Shown here: in pieces, positions 1-3,465 of the stretch
How the letters are laid out: each line of letters begins with the position of its first letter
How positions within the stretch are numbered: position 1 is the first letter of the stretch
Assembly (NCBI GenBank): GCA_934096785.1
Contig: CAKONA010000080.1
Coordinates: 1 to 5,304, forward strand
Reading direction: 5' to 3'
Length of the DNA stretch: 5,304 bases
Source of the DNA: an uncultured Bacilli bacterium
GTDB taxonomy: Bacteria > Bacillota_I > Bacilli_A > RF39 > UBA660
Translations under genes and position numbers: made by a program
Notes under the pieces: generated by a model
Told to the model about the DNA's origin: nothing
Database searches by the model: none
The model's input: the letters and a program-made list of their open reading frames with translations, nothing else

Positions 1-231
1 GCATTTAACTTATATAATAATGGAGGAGCTTCTAGATCTAAATTAACTGAATCTCATAATAGATTTGTACAAGAAATAGAAAATGATAAAGAAGAAAAGC
101 TTAGTAGAACTCAACAACTAAATACAGTTAAAATTCAAGCATTAAAAGAACTAGGATACACAGAAATTAATAAAGAAAATGCATCAGAAGTTCTAAATAG
201 AATGGCTGAAATAGAATCAAGAAAAGTTTGA
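1..231 (+). CDS. C-terminal fragment of an unrecognised protein (partial, 5' end outside window)
   Basis: The frame starting at base 1 is open for 76 codons and closes at TGA 229-231, so only the C-terminus of a longer gene is visible. The fragment is hydrophilic and strongly charged (many Glu, Lys, Asn, Gln, Arg), has no membrane segment, and its second half (LNRMAEIESRKV at the very end) looks helical or coiled-coil-like. I do not recognise a family and assign no function. The reading frame is supported by its codon use, which matches the other genes, and by an intrinsic terminator beginning 6 bases after the stop. That terminator also shows that this TGA really is a stop: reading it as Trp would carry translation through the hairpin. 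Confidence 0.75.
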   Translation, partial: AFNLYNNGGASRSKLTESHNRFVQEIENDKEEKLSRTQQLNTVKIQALKELGYTEINKENASEVLNRMAEIESRKV

Positions 232-237
232 TTGACG

Positions 238-261
238 GCATCATTAATTTGATGCTTTTTT
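238..261 (+). terminator. Rho-independent terminator of the upstream partial gene
   Basis: A perfect 6-bp stem (GCATCA 238-243 with TGATGC 250-255) closes a TTAATT loop and is followed directly by six T residues (256-261). It starts 6 bases after the TGA stop, so it ends the transcript of the partial gene on the left. Confidence 0.85.
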
Positions 262-502
262 CATGTTATAAGAGAGAGTAGAGGAGTACATTTAATTATA
301 TGTATTGAATAAAGACAACATTAATTAGTTTTATCATTCTAGTTAATAACCCAATTAAATACCATCAACTAAATACAATTATAATTTAAATATAAAATTA
401 TTTATATTATTATAATTAATATTTTTTTAAATGCTATTATTTGTAATATTTTATATAAGAAATTATTTGATAATAAAGATTTGTAAATTTATTAATTATC
501 AC

Positions 503-531
503 TTGAAATTAATATTATTTTAGCATACAAT
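503..531 (+). promoter_or_regulatory. Candidate sigma70/sigmaA promoter in the intergenic gap
   Basis: TTGAAA (503-508, five of six bases of the -35 consensus) and TACAAT (526-531, five of six of the -10 consensus) are separated by exactly 17 bases. No open reading frame follows. The predicted start of transcription is near 537-539, which places a foldable segment and then a terminator-like hairpin downstream. AT-rich DNA produces chance promoters often, so the support comes from the spacing and from the downstream structure together. Confidence 0.45.
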
Positions 532-537
532 ATTTAT

Positions 538-647
538 AGAAGAAATCATTAAATTTATAACTGCTAATAATATATGTTATGTTAACTTCTATATAATTTG
601 TAAATAAAAATTAATTTAAAATAACTAAAAATTATAGTTGTTTTTTT
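538..647 (+). ncRNA. Candidate small non-coding RNA of about 110 nt
   Basis: This segment lies between a near-consensus promoter (503-531) and a hairpin with a T run (618-647) and has no credible coding frame. It can fold into nested stems: a perfect 8-bp inverted repeat (TATAGAAG 535-542 with CTTCTATA 586-593) encloses a shorter stem (TATAAC 556-561 with GTTATG 576-581, one wobble pair). A single-stranded AT-rich linker then leads to the terminal hairpin. The outer stem begins slightly upstream of the expected start site, so the transcript would retain about 5 or 6 of its pairs. I match it to no known RNA family. It is an inference from promoter plus fold plus terminator and could be coincidence in AT-rich sequence. 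Confidence 0.3.
618..647 (+). terminator. Terminator-like hairpin in the intergenic gap
   Basis: AAAATAACTA (618-627) pairs with TAGTTGTTTT (635-644) over ten pairs with one T·G wobble and a 7-nt loop, and a run of seven T (641-647) overlaps and follows the 3' arm. The stem is AT-rich and therefore weak. No gene ends just upstream, so if it works it ends the candidate small RNA. Confidence 0.45.
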
Positions 648-779
648 ATTGCATAAATTCATTATTATTAAGTATTTATATAACACTGTTTCATTTAAAT
701 CAATCAATATAAAATATCATTATTAATATATAACTTATAATCTAAATTATATAATCAATCATTAATATATAATTATATG

Positions 780-904
780 AATTTCTAAAACGCATCAAAA
801 TTTAAAAACCTATATAATTAATCATTTTTAATTTATATTATTTATAGTTTATATATGATAATTCCATAAGTAACTATCAAAATTCATAATTCGTAAAACG
901 CATC
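780..904. repeat. Pair of 17-nt direct near-repeats 108 bases apart
   Basis: The copies are at 780-796 and 888-904: AATT, two variable bases, then TAAAACGCATC, giving 15 of 17 identities. The shared core AAAACGCATC contains a CG and a GC step, rare in this gap, so it is less likely to be a chance AT match than the other repeats here. Read on the minus strand, both copies begin ATGCGTTTTA but the frames close after 8 and 17 codons and have no usable ribosome binding site, so I do not call genes. Confidence 0.5.
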
Positions 905-939
905 GAGAAATCAAAAGATGGATAATTCTCCACCTCGAT
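902..939. other. Structured, less AT-rich island (stem with inner hairpin)
   Basis: ATCGAG (902-907) pairs perfectly with CTCGAT (934-939). Inside, TGGA (919-922) can pair with TCCA (929-932) around a 6-nt loop; on the minus strand the inner stem gains a G·T pair. It is the most GC-containing patch of the gap and overlaps one copy of the 17-nt repeat. It could be a protein-binding dyad, part of the 3' untranslated region of the leftward transporter mRNA, or a remnant of something older. I recognise no known element. Confidence 0.3.
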
Positions 940-1018
940 TCATTTCAATTATAATTTAAATATTACTAAAAGTTAAAAATACATATGATTCCATACTAAA
1001 TTATTTTTTAGAGTAGAC

Positions 1019-1052
1019 TCCCCTATTTTTTTATTTAAAATTAAGTAGGGGA
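1019..1052 (-). other. Inverted repeat just downstream of the ZIP transporter gene
   Basis: TCCCCTA (1019-1025) and TAGGGGA (1046-1052) form a 7-bp GC-rich stem around a 20-nt AT loop, starting about 4 bases beyond the TGA of the leftward transporter gene. On the minus strand one more G·T pair is possible. The position fits a 3'-end structure, but no T tract follows on that strand, so it is not a standard intrinsic terminator. It may stabilise the mRNA 3' end or be a protein site. Confidence 0.4.
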
Positions 1053-1056
1053 AGCA

Positions 1057-1797
1057 TCATAGAAAAAATGTAATACTAAATATTATTAAAGAACAAAATA
1101 GTCCATAAAACATATATCTAAAATTATTATAATCCTTAATTTCATTTAAAACATCATTAATTGCTAAACTAATCATAAGACCTGCAACAAAAGTAAGAAC
1201 AAAGCTAAGAAAAACACCATTAATAAAATTTCTAAATAAGAAATATGAAATCAAAGCTCCCAATGGTTCTGAAAGACCAGAAAGTAGAGTAGCAAGTACC
1301 ACCCTCTTCTTCCCTACACCGCTATAATAAAGAGGCATACTAATAAGAATACCCTCTGGAATATTATGAAGCATAATAGAAAGGCATAATTTAAAACCAA
1401 GTGTTCTATTAGTAAGAGTACCAAAAAACACAGCAATTCCTTCAGGAAAATTATGTAAAATCAAAGAAATCATACTTAAAATACCTATCTTATATAAAGA
1501 ACCATTATTATCACTAATCTTATCATGAATCAATCTAACACTTTGATATCCAAGTAAAAAAACTAATATAAATATTAAAACACCAAAATAAAAACCATAA
1601 TTACTAATAATACCTTTTAAACTAGAAGGAATCAAATCAAATAAAGAAACAAGTATCATTATACCCATACTAAAGCTTAAAGAAAATACAATGGTCTCCC
1701 CTACTTTCTTTGGTTTAAAGAAAATAAAAACACTACCTACTACAGTAGATACTCCAGCTATAAAAGACATTAATAAAGATAATAATTCATTATTCAT
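1057..1797 (-). CDS. ZIP-family (ZupT/GufA-like) divalent metal transporter
   Basis: The 246-residue integral membrane protein is predicted to import Zn2+ or other divalent metals (Fe2+, Mn2+) across the cytoplasmic membrane. The two hallmark metal-binding helices are visible: HNFPEG at residues 115-120 (TM4) and HNIPEG at 144-149 (TM5), followed by SEPLG at 176-180 as in the ZupT/GufA branch. About eight hydrophobic segments fit the family, and the length is close to the roughly 250-260 residues of bacterial ZupT proteins. I chose the ATG at 1797 because MNNELLSLLMSF aligns with the usual family N-terminus; upstream in-frame Met codons (1854; residue 8 upstream) add non-family sequence and also lack a ribosome binding site. 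No clear Shine-Dalgarno precedes 1797, and a promoter lies so close that the mRNA may be almost leaderless. It is monocistronic and divergent from the 43-codon gene. Substrate cannot be decided from sequence. Confidence 0.9.
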   Translation of the reverse strand: MNNELLSLLMSFIAGVSTVVGSVFIFFKPKKVGETIVFSLSFSMGIMILVSLFDLIPSSLKGIISNYGFYFGVLIFILVFLLGYQSVRLIHDKISDNNGSLYKIGILSMISLILHNFPEGIAVFFGTLTNRTLGFKLCLSIMLHNIPEGILISMPLYYSGVGKKRVVLATLLSGLSEPLGALISYFLFRNFINGVFLSFVLTFVAGLMISLAINDVLNEIKDYNNFRYMFYGLFCSLIIFSITFFL

Positions 1798-1807
1798 AAT
1801 AAATAGT

Positions 1808-1836
1808 ATTATAAAACACATAAAATATTCTGTGTA
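1808..1836 (-). promoter_or_regulatory. Candidate promoter of the ZIP transporter gene
   Basis: On the minus strand TACACA (1836-1831, four of six of the -35 consensus) and TATAAT (1813-1808, perfect -10) are 17 bases apart. Transcription would begin around 1801, only about 3 bases before the ATG at 1797, giving an almost leaderless mRNA. This agrees with the absence of a ribosome binding site. Confidence 0.45.
1816..1835. promoter_or_regulatory. Imperfect 20-bp dyad, candidate operator of the ZIP gene
   Basis: ACACA (1816-1820) and TGTGT (1831-1835) are inverted around 10 bases, and 8 of the 10 base pairs across the 20-bp dyad are symmetric. It fills the space between the -10 and -35 boxes of the transporter promoter, where a bound repressor would block polymerase. 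It does not look like the Fur, Zur or MntR consensus sites I know, so the regulator is unknown. Confidence 0.3.
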
Positions 1837-1860
1837 ATCACCAATTATTTCCATTAAGAT

Positions 1861-1891
1861 ATTACATATTAAAAAAGATAACAACCATAAT
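1861..1891 (+). promoter_or_regulatory. Weak candidate promoter for the 43-codon gene
   Basis: CATAAT (1886-1891) is a five-of-six -10 box. The best -35 match, ATTACA (1861-1866), sits 19 bases upstream, longer than ideal. Alternatively TACATA (1863-1868) with 17 bases to CATAATA loosely resembles a sigmaG-type spore promoter (TGAATA / CATNNTA). Neither reading is strong; a promoter must lie between 1798 and 1912 because the neighbouring gene points away. Confidence 0.25.
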
Positions 1892-1897
1892 AATAAC

Positions 1898-1906
1898 AGG
1901 TGGTGA
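1898..1906 (+). promoter_or_regulatory. Strong ribosome binding site of the 43-codon gene
   Basis: AGGTGGTGA differs by one base from the ideal AGGAGGTGA and ends 6 bases before the ATG at 1913. It is the best ribosome binding site in the window and is the main reason to treat the short frame as a real, well-translated gene. Confidence 0.8.
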
Positions 1907-1912
1907 TTAAAA

Positions 1913-2044
1913 ATGGCTAATGCAAGAAGCAATTCTAGATGTAAGTCTAATGCTAGAAGCAATGCAAATTCTAAAGCAAGATCAAATGCTAGAAGTAATG
2001 CAAGAAGCAATTCTAGATGTAAATCAAATTCTAGAGCACGCTAA
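1913..2044 (+). CDS. Small basic repetitive protein with strict alternating-residue pattern (43 aa, unknown function)
   Basis: The frame has a near-perfect Shine-Dalgarno 6 bases upstream and a strong terminator starting 6 bases after TAA, so it is a complete one-gene unit. After Met1 every even residue (2-42) is small: 11 Ser, 8 Ala, 2 Cys. Every odd residue (3-43) is large and polar: 9 Arg, 3 Lys, 9 Asn. There is no exception in 42 residues. The net charge is about +12 with no acidic or large hydrophobic residue, no signal peptide and no membrane segment. NARSNSRCK occurs at 3-11 and again at 29-37, so the only cysteines (10 and 36) are in matching contexts 26 residues apart. In an extended strand one face would be all small, the other all polar/basic. 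I recognise no named family. Nucleic-acid binding (protamine-like), binding to anionic polymer or membrane, or a spore/envelope role are guesses. Its ATG lies 115 bases from the divergent transporter start. Confidence 0.8.
   Translation: MANARSNSRCKSNARSNANSKARSNARSNARSNSRCKSNSRAR
1918..2022 (+). repeat. 27-bp exact direct repeat inside the 43-codon gene
   Basis: Bases 1918-1944 and 1996-2022 are identical over 27 bp, offset by 78 bp (26 codons), and encode the repeated NARSNSRCK block. Identity extends through synonymous positions, although other Arg/Ser/Asn/Ala codons in the gene vary (AGC/AGT/TCT/TCA for Ser, GCT/GCA for Ala). This points to recent internal duplication or repeat conversion rather than amino-acid-level selection alone. 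Confidence 0.9.
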
Positions 2045-2050
2045 TAAGTC

Positions 2051-2078
2051 AAAGGTATTCATATTTGAATATCTTTTT
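2051..2078 (+). terminator. Rho-independent terminator of the 43-codon gene
   Basis: GGTATTCA (2054-2061) pairs with TGAATATC (2066-2073) with one G·T pair around a TATT loop. Flanking AAA (2051-2053) and TTT lengthen the stem to 11 pairs, and five T follow (2074-2078). It begins 6 bases after the stop codon. Confidence 0.85.
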
Positions 2079-2092
2079 CTATGTGCTATAAT
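2065..2092 (+). promoter_or_regulatory. Extended -10 promoter of the NlpC/P60 gene
   Basis: A perfect TATAAT (2087-2092) is preceded by TGC (2084-2086), giving an extended -10 element. TTGAAT (2065-2070, four of six) lies 16 bases upstream and is embedded in the 3' arm of the preceding terminator. Transcription would start near 2099, leaving a leader of only about 11 bases before the ATG at 2110. Confidence 0.65.
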
Positions 2093-2096
2093 ATAT

Positions 2097-2103
2097 AAAG
2101 AGG
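2097..2103 (+). promoter_or_regulatory. Ribosome binding site fixing the start of the NlpC/P60 gene
   Basis: AAAGAGG ends 6 bases before the ATG at 2110. Because the predicted transcript start is near 2099, the binding site would occupy almost the whole leader. It selects 2110 as the start. Confidence 0.65.
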
Positions 2104-2109
2104 TAGAAT

Positions 2110-3414
2110 ATGAAAAGAAGAAGAAAATTAAAAAGAAAGAAATATAAACCACCATTTTATATATTAATATCACTAATAATTGGTTTACTACTATTAACTC
2201 ATTTAGAAAATATAGGATTATTTAAAATTAATTATATAGAAAGTATAGAACTAGAAAATAACGAATTTAAAATACATTTAAAAGACAAATCTAATTTATC
2301 ATGTATTGTTACAAATGAAGATAAAACACCTGATATAAACGATAAAAACTGGGTAAAATCAATTGATAATACATGCACAATCAAAATAGCTAATAATTAC
2401 AATAACTTATATATAAAAAATGATAAAAAAATTGTGTATGATAACAACCACTTAGAATACATAAATATACTTAAAGATAAATTCTATCCTACTTATGAAG
2501 AAGAACAAGAAATACCTATAATATATCTTGGTAATAAAGATGAAATATCTATAGAAGTAAATAAAGAATATCTAGAATTAAATAATTTAAAAGTAAAACC
2601 TATTAAAAGTGGTAAATCAACTATAGAAATAGAAGCAAAAAACTTAAACAAATCAATTGAAGCAACATCATCTAAGTATTATGTACCTACAACTAAATTA
2701 ACAGGAAAAGAAAATGTAAAATGTAACATAGTAACAGAAGAAGAAAATGATTTACTTGATGAAATTTTAGAAGCTAAAGTTAATGAAGTTGGAAATAAAA
2801 CAAGAGCCGGTGTTGTTGAAGCAGCAAGATTCTTAACACTTCATTTCCCATATAAAATAGAATATTTCTATGAAAATGGTCGACTTGGAACTAATAAGAT
2901 AGATGGTGAAGGACGTTATTACAAGAAAGGATTATATTTAAATAGTAGTCGCTACTCTTCTATATCTAAAAGTGGAAGTGGTCCTAAAGCATGGGGATGT
3001 AGCCTTTATAGTAGTCCAGTTAGAAAGAAAACAAATAATGGTCTTGATTGTAGTGGTTTTGTAAGTTGGGCACTAGTAAATGGAGGATTTAATCCAGGAG
3101 ACTTAGGAGCTGGTTTCACAAGTACAAAGAATCTTACAGATTTAGGAGAACTAAAGAAAGTAACTACATCTTTAATAGAATCAAATAAAATAAAAGCTGG
3201 AGACTTAGTTCACAATTATGAAGCAACAGGTCACATTGGTATAATTATAGGCGTTGATGATAATAATTATTATGTCGCACAAGCTATATGGTATGACGAT
3301 AATGGAGTTACTGTTACTAAGGTATCAAAACCATATATGCCTACTAAATTTCCTCATATAGTCTTAATGGACTCATATTATAAAGAAAGCGGAAATTATA
3401 CAAATATGTGGTAA
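2110..3414 (+). CDS. Membrane-anchored NlpC/P60-like cell-wall peptidase with Ig-like N-terminal region
   Basis: This 434-residue protein probably cleaves peptide cross-bridges or stem peptides of peptidoglycan outside the membrane. A very basic N-terminus (KRRRKLKRKK, 2-11) precedes one hydrophobic helix (about 14-32) with no obvious cleavage site, so it looks like a signal anchor with the rest outside. Residues about 43-110 look beta-rich with two cysteines (65, 89) that could form a disulfide. Residues about 137-186 resemble a bacterial Ig-like (BIG2-type) module (KVKPIKSGKSTIEI). A conserved-looking linker (about 232-300) leads to the catalytic part: GLDCSGFVSWAL with nucleophile Cys314, and TGHIGIIIG with His375. 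The third catalytic position may be Gln391, but I cannot be sure. It is a single gene with its own promoter and a shared terminator. Wall hydrolase is likely; the exact bond is unknown. Confidence 0.85.
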   Translation: MKRRRKLKRKKYKPPFYILISLIIGLLLLTHLENIGLFKINYIESIELENNEFKIHLKDKSNLSCIVTNEDKTPDINDKNWVKSIDNTCTIKIANNYNNLYIKNDKKIVYDNNHLEYINILKDKFYPTYEEEQEIPIIYLGNKDEISIEVNKEYLELNNLKVKPIKSGKSTIEIEAKNLNKSIEATSSKYYVPTTKLTGKENVKCNIVTEEENDLLDEILEAKVNEVGNKTRAGVVEAARFLTLHFPYKIEYFYENGRLGTNKIDGEGRYYKKGLYLNSSRYSSISKSGSGPKAWGCSLYSSPVRKKTNNGLDCSGFVSWALVNGGFNPGDLGAGFTSTKNLTDLGELKKVTTSLIESNKIKAGDLVHNYEATGHIGIIIGVDDNNYYVAQAIWYDDNGVTVTKVSKPYMPTKFPHIVLMDSYYKESGNYTNMW

Positions 3415-3417
3415 AAC

Positions 3418-3454
3418 AAAAGAGAATTCATTTTATTATTTGAATTCTCTTTTT
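3418..3454. terminator. Bidirectional terminator between the NlpC/P60 gene and pheT
   Basis: AAAAGAGAATTCA (3418-3430) pairs perfectly with TGAATTCTCTTTT (3441-3453) over 13 bp around a 10-nt loop. T residues follow on the plus strand (to 3454), and on the minus strand the tail is TTTTGTTTTA. It starts 4 bases after one stop codon and ends 12 bases before the other, so it serves both convergent genes. Confidence 0.9.
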
Positions 3455-3465
3455 CATTTGCTATT

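Larger units (their letters stand above)
262..1018. other. Long, extremely AT-rich non-coding region
   Basis: No convincing protein-coding frame exists here on either strand: stops are dense and no ribosome binding site precedes a useful start. The 60-base lines I counted run at about 8 to 17 % G+C, lower than the genes. What it does hold: a promoter at 503-531 with a downstream terminator (listed separately as a candidate small RNA); a hairpin at 320-347 (9 pairs including one T·G, 10-nt loop, no T tract); a pair of 17-nt near-repeats at 780-796 and 888-904; a structured island at 902-939; an exact 18-nt repeat (376-393 and 946-963); and loosely repeated TTAATATATAA motifs (723-739, 762-777). 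The last two could be chance matches in so AT-rich a sequence. Confidence 0.8.

Noticed and set aside
229..231. TGA read as tryptophan (Mycoplasma-type code)
   Set aside because: A terminator starts 6 bases later, the ZIP gene also ends at TGA after its last expected helix, and the Trp codons I checked in the other genes are TGG.
548..607. A roughly 20-codon frame in the candidate small RNA starting at ATT
   Set aside because: It needs a rare start codon, has only a weak GAAG upstream, and its composition is what random AT-rich sequence gives.
700..780. AT-rich repeated motifs as a CRISPR array or iteron origin
   Set aside because: The units are short, imperfect, unevenly spaced and made only of A and T; no spacer pattern or DnaA box was seen.
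840..950. Short minus-strand frames beginning ATGCGTTTT or ATGAATCGAGGTGG
   Set aside because: They close after 8 to 17 codons and lack a properly spaced ribosome binding site. The GAGGTGGAG seen here has no start codon at the right distance.
1798..2010. Possible 71-residue N-terminal extension of the ZIP transporter
   Set aside because: The extension is mostly the antisense reading of the 43-codon gene (a Leu/Ala-rich artefact of its repetitive codons). ZIP homology begins at the Met at 1797, and a promoter lies between.
1920..2147. A 75-codon plus-strand frame overlapping both the small gene and the NlpC/P60 start
   Set aside because: It is out of frame with the small gene, has no ribosome binding site, crosses a strong terminator and a promoter, and ends inside the next gene. 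It stays open only because the small gene's codons are repetitive.
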